The notes under the pieces were generated by a model that did not search any database, was not told where the DNA came from, and was given only the letters and a program-made list of their open reading frames with translations. A stretch of 8,935 bases of DNA from Clostridium sp. (GTDB taxonomy: Bacteria; Bacillota; Clostridia; Lachnospirales; Lachnospiraceae). The stretch spans positions 1 through 8,935 of the forward strand of contig SFNH01000075.1 of assembly GCA_004554205.1 (NCBI GenBank), written 5' to 3'. Positions 1 through 6,618 of the stretch are shown piece by piece (within the stretch, counting starts at the first letter, position 1; every line of letters begins with the position of its first letter). The translations under genes and the position numbers were made by a program.

Positions 1-72
1 AATATCCTGAACACATCTCGGTATTTTGAATTTTTCTTTATCTAATTTAAAAATCTTATTAAGAGTTCTCAT
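1..72 (-). CDS. Partial VirB4/TraE-like conjugation ATPase, N-terminus only
   Basis: On the minus strand an ATG at 72-70 opens 24 codons that run off the left edge without a stop. The protein begins MRTLNKIFKLDKEKF and continues with Lys-Ile-Pro-Arg and Val-Gln-Asp-Ile. A strong ribosome binding site, AAGGAGGT, sits eight bases upstream. From memory, this opening resembles VirB4-like (TraE/TrsE) ATPases of integrative conjugative elements in Lachnospiraceae and related Firmicutes, where a basic N-terminus leads to a conserved Pro-Arg/Lys-Ser-Val-Gln-Asp segment. Those ATPases power the type IV secretion machine at the membrane. Only the extreme N-terminus is present, so no Walker motifs can be inspected and the family call rests on recall of this short motif. 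Base composition here is very AT-rich, unlike the genes to the right, which fits a mobile element. That this is a real gene start is more certain than its family. Confidence 0.6.
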   Translation of the reverse strand, partial: MRTLNKIFKLDKEKFKIPRCVQDI

Positions 73-140
73 TATTTTTTACCTCCTTTTTCTTCTTTTT
101 ATCTTTCTTTTCTTTCTTCTTTTTCTGTGGTTTTAGCAAA
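59..140 (-). pseudogene. Lysine-rich C-terminal tail of a possible upstream element gene
   Basis: Reading the minus strand from about position 140, one frame encodes Leu-Leu-Lys-Pro-Gln, then a run of Lys with a few Glu and Asp, then EVKNNENS and a TAA at 61-59. The frame overlaps the start of the partial ATPase gene by 14 bases, a spacing typical of translationally coupled genes, and its 3' end contains that gene's ribosome binding site. A small membrane protein gene (PrgI-type) commonly precedes virB4 in Firmicute conjugative elements, so this could be its tail. The sequence upstream belongs to a different gene, so the N-terminal part is lost. The alternative is a purine-rich non-coding leader that happens to stay open. 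No motif beyond the charged tail supports a function. Confidence 0.35.
81..88 (-). promoter_or_regulatory. Perfect Shine-Dalgarno for the minus-strand partial gene
   Basis: The complement of 81-88 reads AAGGAGGT, a full-length match to the 16S anti-Shine-Dalgarno. It is eight bases from the minus-strand ATG at 72-70. This site is the main reason to believe that the open frame running off the left edge is a real gene start. Confidence 0.8.
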
Positions 141-145
141 CTTTG
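134..145. other. Junction between AT-rich element DNA and a truncated chromosomal gene
   Basis: To the left the DNA is AT-rich and coded on the minus strand. To the right it is an in-frame Panacea-domain sequence on the plus strand. In the Panacea frame there is a TAG at 134-136, while family-like residues (Leu-Phe-Lys-Val-Lys-Leu-Met-Lys) begin at 143. The breakpoint is therefore confined to roughly 134-145. I see no target-site duplication or inverted repeat, but only one side of the left segment is in the window. The join could be a deletion or recombination scar, or an assembly join. Confidence 0.55.
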
Positions 146-538
146 TTTAAGGTAAAGCTTATGAAGCTGCTTTGGTATGCGGACGCATTATCCTATAAGC
201 GCGACGGAAGGGCCATCACAGGCCTTGTATATCGGCATGAGGCGATGGGCGCGCTGCCGGTAGGCCATTACAGCCTTATGAATCTCGAAAATCTGAATGT
301 ACAGGAAGAGGTAAGCTGTAATTACGACTTGATGCTGCATATATATCCGGCCAGAAACGCAGATTATTCCGTGATAGCTGACGCGGAAAAGCGTATTCTC
401 GATGAAGTGATCGCGAAGTTTAAGTCATTTAAGACCAGAGAAATTGTGGAATATATGCATAAGGAAAAGGCTTACACACAGACGGCTGCCGGCGCGGTCA
501 TTCCGTTTGAGCTGGCCGGTGAGATCAGGGAATTTTGA
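143..538 (+). pseudogene. 5'-truncated Panacea (SocA-like, DUF4065) antitoxin gene remnant
   Basis: This frame encodes about 131 residues matching the Panacea/SocA-like domain (DUF4065). The visible hallmarks are KVKLMKLLWYADAL near the start, then AITGLVYRHEAMGALPVGH, and a C-terminal part with REIVEYMHKEKAYTQT and IPFELAGEI. Panacea domains serve as antitoxin or chaperone-like modules in toxin-antitoxin pairs. In Clostridia they are often the C-terminal half of a longer protein with an N-terminal zinc-finger/helix-turn-helix DNA-binding part. Here the N-terminal region is missing: an in-frame TAG lies nine bases before the first family-like codon, the TTG at 143 has no ribosome binding site, and the upstream DNA belongs to another locus. 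The C-terminus looks complete and ends at TGA 536-538. I call it a remnant, probably untranslated. No recognisable toxin gene lies beside it. Confidence 0.7.
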
Positions 539-615
539 TGAATGGCTCCGGCGAGGGAGAGTGGTTTGACAATATGGTGAAAGAGCATTTAGAGGGCAGG
601 GAACGAGAGGAATAA
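538..615 (+). CDS. 25-codon minicistron overlapping the Panacea stop (uncertain)
   Basis: An ATG at 538-540 overlaps the TGA of the Panacea frame by one base (TGATG) and opens 25 codons ending in TAA at 613-615, three bases before the pth start. The peptide starts MNGSGEGEWFDNMVKEH and is highly charged. A weak AGGGA lies about six bases upstream. The stop-start overlap suggests translational coupling to the Panacea gene, as is common for gene pairs, so this could be a tiny partner or the relic of one. I do not recognise the sequence. It also contains the pth ribosome binding site, so it may simply be an open leader with no function. Confidence 0.3.
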   Translation: MNGSGEGEWFDNMVKEHLEGREREE

Positions 616-618
616 AAA

Positions 619-1209
619 ATGTATCTGATTGCAGGACTTGGAAACCCTACAAGGGAATATGATAAGACAAGACACAATGCCGGCTTTTCGGTGATCGATG
701 TGCTGGCGGACCGGTACGGGATCGATGTGAGTGAGAAAAAGCATAAGGCGCTGTGCGGAAAGGGCGTCATCGAGGGGCAGAAGGTACTGCTTATAAAGCC
801 CCAGACCTTTATGAACTTGAGCGGCGAGAGTATCCGGGCGGCTGTGGATTATTATAAGGCAGCGCCGGAGGAGCTGATCGTGGTCTATGATGATATCAGT
901 TTAGAGCCGGGGCAGCTTCGCATCCGGCTTAAGGGTAGCGCGGGCGGGCACAATGGCATTAAAAATATCATCGCCCATCTGGGAACGCAGGAGTTTCCGC
1001 GCATCAAGGTGGGCGTGGGGGAGAAGCCCCCGCGCATGGATTTAGCCGATTATGTGCTCGGACGGTTTTCCGGGGCAGAGCAGAAGCTGATGGACGAGGC
1101 GTTCCGCGAGGCGGCGGACGCGGCGGTGATGATGATGACGGACGGCGCGGAGCGGGCGATGAATCATTATAACGCGAAAAAGAAAGCGCGGGAGCAGGGA
1201 GCGGACTGA
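619..1209 (+). CDS. pth: Peptidyl-tRNA hydrolase
   Basis: This 196-residue cytosolic enzyme cleaves the ester bond between a peptide and tRNA on peptidyl-tRNAs dropped from stalled ribosomes, recycling the tRNA. The length is normal for bacterial Pth. All hallmarks are visible: GLGNP near residues 6-10 and TRHNAGF at 17-23, with the catalytic His at 19. PQTFMNLSG holds the conserved Asn at 66, YDDI holds the Asp at 91, and GGHNGIKN spans 109-116 with its Asn at 112. The start ATG follows AGAGGA at eight bases' spacing. The last base of its stop codon is the first base of the mfd ATG, so the two are translationally coupled; pth next to mfd is the common arrangement in Firmicutes. The C-terminus is basic, as expected for tRNA contact. 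No dedicated promoter is obvious upstream. Confidence 0.97.
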   Translation: MYLIAGLGNPTREYDKTRHNAGFSVIDVLADRYGIDVSEKKHKALCGKGVIEGQKVLLIKPQTFMNLSGESIRAAVDYYKAAPEELIVVYDDISLEPGQLRIRLKGSAGGHNGIKNIIAHLGTQEFPRIKVGVGEKPPRMDLADYVLGRFSGAEQKLMDEAFREAADAAVMMMTDGAERAMNHYNAKKKAREQGAD

Positions 1210-4200
1210 TGGGCGAGGTATTTGCAAATCCACTTGTGGAATTGATCGAATATGAGGACATGAACCGGGATCTCGAGCGGAAAAAGGGGCCGATTCAGGT
1301 CAGCGGTTGCATGGATTCCCAGAAGGTGCATCTGATGCACGAGACAGTGACGGACGTGCCGTGGAAGCTGGTGGTGACTTACGACGACGGGCGGGCGAAG
1401 GAGATTTACGATGACTTCGGCTGCTTTCGTTCGGATGTGTGGCTGTATCCGGCGAAGGATCTTCTGTTTTACAATGCGGATATTCACGGAAATCTGCTTA
1501 CCAGGCAGAGGATCCAGGTCTTAAAGCATCTGCTTGAGGATGCTTCCGGCGTGGTGGTGACGACCCTGGACGGATTGATGGATCACCTGTTGCCGCTTGC
1601 GCGGCTCCGCAGTCAGATCCTCCATGTGGAAGCGGGACAGGAGCTCGACTTAAATGAGTGGAAGGAACGCCTGACGGAGCTTGGCTACGAGCGTACCGCA
1701 CAGGTGGACGGCATGGGGCAGTTCTGTGTCCGGGGCGGAATCCTGGACATTTTCCCGCTTACCGAGGAGCTTCCGGTGCGGATCGAGCTGTGGGACACGG
1801 AGGTGGATTCCATCCGGACATTTGATCCGGAGAGCCAGCGGTCGGTGGAGCAGCTTGACGCGGTCGACATCTATCCGGCGTCGGAGATCGTGCTGACGAA
1901 GGCGCAGCTTGATAAGGGCGTGGAGAAGATTCGCAGGGAGGAAAAAGCCTTCTCAAAAAAGCTGCGGGATGCCATGAAGACGGAGGAGGCGTACCGGATC
2001 TCCGGCATAATACGGGAGCTCACGGAGGGAATCGAGGAGGGCTGGAAGCGGGGCGGGATGGATGCGTGCCTGACCTATTTCTGCGATGAGACGGTGTCGT
2101 TTCTCGATTATTTTGAGCCGGAGAGCAGCATGATCTTTTTGGATGAGCCCGCAAGACTTAAGGAGCGGGGCGAGGCGGTGGAGCTTGAGTTTCGGGAGAG
2201 TATGGCGCACCGTCTGGAAAAGGGCTACCTGCTTCCGGGACAGACCGGGCTTCTCTATCCGGCAAGGGAGGTGCTGGCGCGCGCCGCACGCCCGGACACG
2301 TTGTACTTAACCGGGCTTGAGCAGAAGCTTCCGGGGATGGCAGTGGAGAAAAAGTACAGCTTAAGCGTGCGCAATGTAAATTCTTATCAGAACAGCTTTG
2401 AGCTTCTGATCAAAGATCTGAAGCGGTGGAAGAAGGAAAATTACCGGATCGTCCTGCTTTCCGGCTCGCGGACGAGGGCAAGCCGCCTGGCGGGGGATCT
2501 GCGGGAGTACGACTTAAGGGCGTTCTGCCCGGACAGCGGGGAGCGGCAGGTAAGGCCGGGAGAAATCATGGTGACCTACGGCAGGCTTCATCGCGGCTTT
2601 GAGTATCCGCAGATCAAGTTTATCGTTATCACCGAGGACGATATGTTCGGCGCGGAGAAAAAGAAGAAACGGCGCAAAAGGCCCTCCTACGAGGGGAAGC
2701 GCCTCCAGAGCTTCGCGGAGCTTTCCGTGGGCGATTATGTGGTGCACGAGGATCATGGTCTCGGTATTTACCGCGGCATAGAAAAGATCGAGCAGGACAA
2801 GGTTGTCAAGGATTACTTAAAGATCGAGTACGCGGACGGCGGCAATCTCTACCTGCCGGCCACCAGGCTTGACGGAATCCAGAAATATGCGGGAGCCGAC
2901 GCGAAGGCGCCGAAATTAAACAAGCTGGGCGGCGAGCAGTGGAACCGCACCAAGGCGAAGGTGAAGAGCGCCGTCAGGGATATTGCAAGGGATCTGGTGC
3001 AGCTCTACGCGGCGCGTCAGGAGTCGAGCGGATTCCGCTACGGGGAGGATACGGTCTGGCAGAAGGAGTTTGAGGAGCTGTTCCCCTACGAGGAGACGGA
3101 GGATCAGCTTGCGGCCATCGAGGACACGAAGCATGACATGGAGAGCCCGAAGATCATGGATCGTTTAATCTGCGGAGACGTTGGCTACGGCAAGACCGAG
3201 ATCGCGCTGCGGGCGGCGTTTAAGGCAGTTCAGGAGGGCAAGCAGGTGGTGTATCTGGTTCCGACGACGATCCTGGCGCAGCAGCATTACAATACCTTCC
3301 AGCAGCGGATGAAGAATTTTCCGGTGCGCGTCGATCTGCTGTCGCGGTTCCGAACCCCGGCTGAGATAAAAAAGACGCTCGAGGATCTTGGGAGGGGGCT
3401 TGTCGATATCGTCATCGGAACGCACCGCGCACTGTCCGCGGACGTGAAATTTAAGGATCTGGGGCTTTTGATCATCGACGAGGAGCAGCGCTTCGGCGTC
3501 TCACACAAGGAGAAGATCAAAAAACTCAAGGAAAATGTCGATGTGCTGACCCTGACCGCGACGCCGATCCCGAGAACGCTTCACATGAGCCTCGTCGGGA
3601 TCCGCGATATGAGCGTTCTGGAGGAGCCGCCGGTGGACCGCGTGCCGATTCAGACCTATGTGATGGAATACAATGACGAGATGGTGCGCGAGGCGATAGG
3701 CAGAGAAATGGCGCGCGGCGGGCAGGTGTATTATGTATACAATCGTGTGAAAGACATTGATGAGGTGGCCGCCCATGTGCAGGAGCTGGTGCCGGACGCC
3801 ACGGTTGTTTACGCTCACGGTCAGATGCCGGAGCATAAGCTGGAGCGGATCATGTTCGACTTCATAAACGGTGAGATCGATGTGCTGGTGTCAACCACGA
3901 TCATTGAGACCGGACTTGATATCCCGAATGCGAATACCATGATCATCCACGACGCGGATAAGATGGGACTTTCCCAGCTCTATCAGATACGCGGGCGCGT
4001 GGGGCGCTCAAGCCGGACTGCCTACGCATTTCTCATGTACAAACGGGATAAGATCTTAAAGGAGGAGGCTGAGAAACGCCTTCAGGCAATCCGTGAGTTT
4101 ACCGAGCTGGGCTCGGGCATCAAGATCGCCATGCGTGACCTCGAGATTAGGGGCGCGGGCAATGTACTGGGGGCGGAGCAGCACGGTCACATGGAGGCGG

Positions 4201-4739
4201 TGGGGTACGATCTCTACTGCAAGCTGTTAAATCAGGCGGTGAGGGCGCTTAAGGGGCAGCAGACGGAGGAGGAATCGTTTGAGACGGTCGTGGAGTGCGA
4301 TGTAAGCGCTTATATTCCGTCGTCCTACATTAAGAATGAATATCAGAAGCTGGATATCTACAAGCGGATTTCCGGCATTGAGAATGAGGAGGAATACCTG
4401 GATATGCAGGATGAGCTGCTCGACCGGTTCGGAGACATTCCGAAGGCGGTTGAGAATCTCCTTAAAGTGGCGGCGCTAAAGGCTGTGGCGCACCGCGCTT
4501 ATGTGACGGAGGTGAAGGTGAACCGCCAGGAAGTCCGGCTGTCCATGTATCCAAAAGCAAAACTGAATACCTCCGGGATTCCGCCGCTCATCGAAAAATA
4601 TCAGGGCGGGTTAAAATTTCAGATGACGGATCAGCCGTATTTTCAGTTCATCGACCGAAAAAATAAAAATAAGGACTGCGGCACGATGATGGAGAAGGCA
4701 AAGGAAATCTTAGGGGAGATTTCCGCGCTGGCATTGTAG
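1209..4739 (+). CDS. mfd: Transcription-repair coupling factor (ATP-dependent translocase)
   Basis: This 1176-residue protein is full length for the family. Mfd binds RNA polymerase stalled at DNA lesions, pushes it off using ATP, and recruits UvrA for nucleotide excision repair. The N-terminal third is UvrB-like, including CVRGGILDIFP around residues 173-183. A Lys/Arg-rich linker (about 480-500) leads into the RNA-polymerase interaction domain (about 500-560, SVGDYVVHEDHGLGIYRG). The translocase motor follows: Walker A GDVGYGKT at 656-663, Walker B DEEQ at 757-760, TATPIPRTLHM from 783, and QIRGRVGR ending near 933. The last 150 or so residues are the autoinhibitory C-terminal domain. The ATG overlaps the pth stop by one base and has AGGGAG seven bases upstream. 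No motor residue appears to be missing. No convincing terminator follows the gene. Confidence 0.97.
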   Translation: MGEVFANPLVELIEYEDMNRDLERKKGPIQVSGCMDSQKVHLMHETVTDVPWKLVVTYDDGRAKEIYDDFGCFRSDVWLYPAKDLLFYNADIHGNLLTRQRIQVLKHLLEDASGVVVTTLDGLMDHLLPLARLRSQILHVEAGQELDLNEWKERLTELGYERTAQVDGMGQFCVRGGILDIFPLTEELPVRIELWDTEVDSIRTFDPESQRSVEQLDAVDIYPASEIVLTKAQLDKGVEKIRREEKAFSKKLRDAMKTEEAYRISGIIRELTEGIEEGWKRGGMDACLTYFCDETVSFLDYFEPESSMIFLDEPARLKERGEAVELEFRESMAHRLEKGYLLPGQTGLLYPAREVLARAARPDTLYLTGLEQKLPGMAVEKKYSLSVRNVNSYQNSFELLIKDLKRWKKENYRIVLLSGSRTRASRLAGDLREYDLRAFCPDSGERQVRPGEIMVTYGRLHRGFEYPQIKFIVITEDDMFGAEKKKKRRKRPSYEGKRLQSFAELSVGDYVVHEDHGLGIYRGIEKIEQDKVVKDYLKIEYADGGNLYLPATRLDGIQKYAGADAKAPKLNKLGGEQWNRTKAKVKSAVRDIARDLVQLYAARQESSGFRYGEDTVWQKEFEELFPYEETEDQLAAIEDTKHDMESPKIMDRLICGDVGYGKTEIALRAAFKAVQEGKQVVYLVPTTILAQQHYNTFQQRMKNFPVRVDLLSRFRTPAEIKKTLEDLGRGLVDIVIGTHRALSADVKFKDLGLLIIDEEQRFGVSHKEKIKKLKENVDVLTLTATPIPRTLHMSLVGIRDMSVLEEPPVDRVPIQTYVMEYNDEMVREAIGREMARGGQVYYVYNRVKDIDEVAAHVQELVPDATVVYAHGQMPEHKLERIMFDFINGEIDVLVSTTIIETGLDIPNANTMIIHDADKMGLSQLYQIRGRVGRSSRTAYAFLMYKRDKILKEEAEKRLQAIREFTELGSGIKIAMRDLEIRGAGNVLGAEQHGHMEAVGYDLYCKLLNQAVRALKGQQTEEESFETVVECDVSAYIPSSYIKNEYQKLDIYKRISGIENEEEYLDMQDELLDRFGDIPKAVENLLKVAALKAVAHRAYVTEVKVNRQEVRLSMYPKAKLNTSGIPPLIEKYQGGLKFQMTDQPYFQFIDRKNKNKDCGTMMEKAKEILGEISALAL

Positions 4740-4781
4740 AAACCAAAATACTTTTTGCCCCCCTCATCATGTCTTACATAA

Positions 4782-4810
4782 GTATAAAATCATTTACTTT
4801 ACAGATACTA
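4782..4810 (+). promoter_or_regulatory. Candidate sigma-G (forespore) promoter for spoVT
   Basis: GTATA at 4782-4786 matches the sigma-G -35 pattern (GnATR) exactly. GATACTA at 4804-4810 matches the -10 pattern (CATnnTA) at all but the first position. The spacer is 17 bases, within the usual 17-18. SpoVT is made in the forespore under sigma-G in Bacillus, so both position and type make sense. The distance to the spoVT ATG (about 84 bases) leaves room for the hairpin leader. Confidence 0.5.
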
Positions 4811-4829
4811 TTTCCAGAAACGGAAAGTA

Positions 4830-4860
4830 CAGCGTTTCAGGAGTTTTCTGAAACCTGCTG
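4830..4860 (+). other. Stem-loop in the spoVT leader
   Basis: GTTTCAG at 4834-4840 pairs perfectly with CTGAAAC at 4848-4854 around a seven-base loop (GAGTTTT). CAGC at 4830-4833 can extend the stem with GCTG at 4857-4860 across a two-base bulge. No T-run follows, so it is not a standard terminator for mfd. It would lie in the 5' leader of spoVT mRNA if transcription starts at the proposed promoter, and could affect mRNA stability or protein binding. Confidence 0.5.
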
Positions 4861-4893
4861 GAGCGAAGCTAAAATAAACGGAGGAATTGTTGT

Positions 4894-5442
4894 ATGAAAG
4901 CTACGGGTATAGTGAGAAGAATTGACGACCTGGGACGGGTGGTGATACCGAAGGAGATACGAAGGACTCTCCGGCTCAGGGAGGGAACGCCGCTTGAGAT
5001 CTTTACCGACAGGGAGGGGGAGATCATCCTGAAGAAATATTCCCCCATGGTCGAGCTGGCGGCGTTCGCAACCCAGTATGCCGAGTCGATGGCGCAGTCT
5101 ACCGGCATGATGGTCTGTATCACGGACCGGGATCAGATCATCGCGGTGTCCGGCGGCCCGAAGAAGGATCTGCTCCAGAAGAATATCAGCAAGCAGCTCG
5201 AACATGCGATAAACGAGCGGGAAACGATCGTGGCGGGCAAGGACGACAAGCAGTTTGTACCGATCACGGCGGACGAGATCGAGGGAGTGACGGCGGAGGT
5301 GGTGACGCCGATCCTCTGCGAGGGGGATGCCATCGGAGCCGTGGCAATCTTAAGCCGTGAGCCGAGAGCGAAATTCGGAGATATGGAGCTTAAGCTGGCG
5401 GGAACAGCGGCCGGCTTTCTGGGACGGCAGATGGAGGGCTAG
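4894..5442 (+). CDS. spoVT: Stage V sporulation protein T, AbrB-family regulator
   Basis: This 182-residue protein is the normal length for SpoVT, a DNA-binding regulator that activates or represses part of the sigma-G regulon in the developing forespore. Residues 1-52 are a classic AbrB/SpoVT swapped-hairpin DNA-binding domain: KATGIVRRIDDLGRVVIPKE at 2-21, then LREGTPLEIF and EIILKKYSP. The remainder, from about residue 55, is the GAF-like ligand-binding domain, with DRDQIIAVSGG, VVTPILCEGDAIGAVAI and a closing helix through LAGTAAGFLGRQ. The ATG has GGAGG nine bases upstream. It sits downstream of mfd, a conserved Firmicute arrangement, but appears to have its own promoter. Its presence suggests a spore-forming organism or recent descendant, although some non-sporulating Lachnospiraceae may keep the gene. 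Confidence 0.96.
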   Translation: MKATGIVRRIDDLGRVVIPKEIRRTLRLREGTPLEIFTDREGEIILKKYSPMVELAAFATQYAESMAQSTGMMVCITDRDQIIAVSGGPKKDLLQKNISKQLEHAINERETIVAGKDDKQFVPITADEIEGVTAEVVTPILCEGDAIGAVAILSREPRAKFGDMELKLAGTAAGFLGRQMEG

Positions 5443-5461
5443 AGAACGGAAAATCACTCTT

Positions 5462-5489
5462 GCATGAACCGTGAAGTTGTGGCATACTG
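5462..5489 (+). promoter_or_regulatory. Weak candidate forespore-type promoter before apbE
   Basis: GCATG at 5462-5466 fits the sigma-G -35 pattern (GnATR), and CATACTG at 5483-5489 matches the -10 pattern (CATnnTA) except for the last base. The spacer is 16 bases, one shorter than usual. The same bases can be read as a poor sigma-A promoter (TTGCAT, 17 bases, CATACT). Either way it is the only promoter-like pair I find in the 93-base gap after spoVT. Confidence 0.25.
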
Positions 5490-5535
5490 GTCGCTGGAAT
5501 CAGACTAGAAAGGGACAGGGGTCTAAGTTGACAGT

Positions 5536-6618
5536 ATGAAAAAAGGAAGAAGGATCGGCGCGCTGCTCCTGGCGCTTTTTGTGGCAGTGTCGGGGAGCGG
5601 GTGCCGGAAGGACACAAAGCCTGAACGGCAGGACGGGAGCTTAAAGCGCTATGATGTCCAGTACCTCGATCTGTTCGATACGGTGACGAGCGTGGTGGGC
5701 TATGCGGAGAGTGAGGAGGCCTTTTCGGCTTACACGAGGGAATTTTACGAGGAGATGCGGGAATATCACCGTCTGTATGACATCTATGAAGATTATGACG
5801 GGCTGAATAATTTAAAGACGATCAACGACAATGCCGGAATCCGCCCGGTAAAGGTCGATGCGCGGATCATCGGGATGCTTCGGGAAGCGAAGGAAATGTA
5901 TGAGCTGACCTCCGGCAGGATGAATGTGGCGATGGGAAGCGTGCTGTCCATCTGGCACGAATACCGGACGGAGGGGATAAATAGCCCCGGGACAGCAAAG
6001 CTGCCGCCCATGGAGGCGCTTGAGGAAGCGGCGAAGCATACGGATATCGACAAGGTCGAGATTGACGAGGAGGCCTCCACGGCCTACCTCTCGGACAGGG
6101 ATATGAGTCTTGATGTGGGGTCTGTGGCGAAGGGCTATGCCACGGAGATGGCATGCCGCAGCCTCGAGCAAAAGGGGGTTACCCACGCACTCGTCAGCGT
6201 CGGCGGGAACGTGCGCGCGATCGGCGACCGGGCGGACAAAAGTCTGTGGCAGGTGGGGATCCAGAATCCGGATCTGGGCAGCACGAATCCGTATCTGCAC
6301 CGTGCCGGGATTAAGGATATGTCCTTAGTCACCAGCGGAACATACCAGAGGTATTACACGGTAGACGGGAAGAACTATCACCATATCATTCATCCCGATC
6401 TCCTCATGCCGTGGGACCGGTATGCATCGGTCTCCATTATCTGCAAGGATTCCGGCATGGCAGACTGTCTCTCCACGGCGGTGTTTAACATGGAGCCGGA
6501 GGAGGGCGAGCGCTTCATCGAGGGCCTTAAGGACGTCGAGGCAATGTGGGTATACCCCGATGGAAGGGAAGTGTACAGCTCCGGTTTTGAGGCGTTTATC
6601 ACGGATGGAGGGAACTGA
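5536..6618 (+). CDS. apbE: FAD:protein FMN transferase, predicted lipoprotein (ApbE family)
   Basis: This 360-residue exported enzyme transfers FMN from FAD onto a Thr or Ser of target proteins such as RnfG/NqrC-type or other FMN-binding-domain redox proteins. Family motifs are present in order: DTVTSVV near 50, SGRMNVAMGSVLSIW near 125-139, DVGSVAKGYA to 202, and LVSVGGNVRAIG. These are followed by TSGTYQRYY, the HHIIHP motif at 282-287, and ADCLST at 309-314. Asp310 and Thr314 are placed like the Mg-binding pair of the family. The N-terminus is a basic, hydrophobic signal peptide ending at Cys23 in GSGC, an unusual lipobox because -3 is Gly rather than Leu, Val or Ile. An in-frame TAA at 5524-5526 rules out an earlier start. 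The best Shine-Dalgarno, AGGGG at 5517-5521, is 14 bases from the ATG, unusually far. No FMN-acceptor protein is encoded in this window. Confidence 0.92.
   Translation: MKKGRRIGALLLALFVAVSGSGCRKDTKPERQDGSLKRYDVQYLDLFDTVTSVVGYAESEEAFSAYTREFYEEMREYHRLYDIYEDYDGLNNLKTINDNAGIRPVKVDARIIGMLREAKEMYELTSGRMNVAMGSVLSIWHEYRTEGINSPGTAKLPPMEALEEAAKHTDIDKVEIDEEASTAYLSDRDMSLDVGSVAKGYATEMACRSLEQKGVTHALVSVGGNVRAIGDRADKSLWQVGIQNPDLGSTNPYLHRAGIKDMSLVTSGTYQRYYTVDGKNYHHIIHPDLLMPWDRYASVSIICKDSGMADCLSTAVFNMEPEEGERFIEGLKDVEAMWVYPDGREVYSSGFEAFITDGGN

Noticed and set aside
73..130. Polypyrimidine tract on the plus strand as a special DNA structure
   Set aside because: Read on the minus strand, it is explained by lysine-rich codons plus a Shine-Dalgarno, so no triplex or other structure needs to be invoked.
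566..593. TTGACA at 566-571 as a promoter for pth-mfd
   Set aside because: The -35 hexamer is perfect, but the sequences 16-18 bases downstream (TTTAGA, TTAGAG, TAGAGG) are poor -10 boxes, so a promoter is not supported.
4830..4860. Terminator for mfd
   Set aside because: The hairpin has no T-run on the plus strand and lies downstream of the candidate spoVT promoter, so it fits better as a leader stem.
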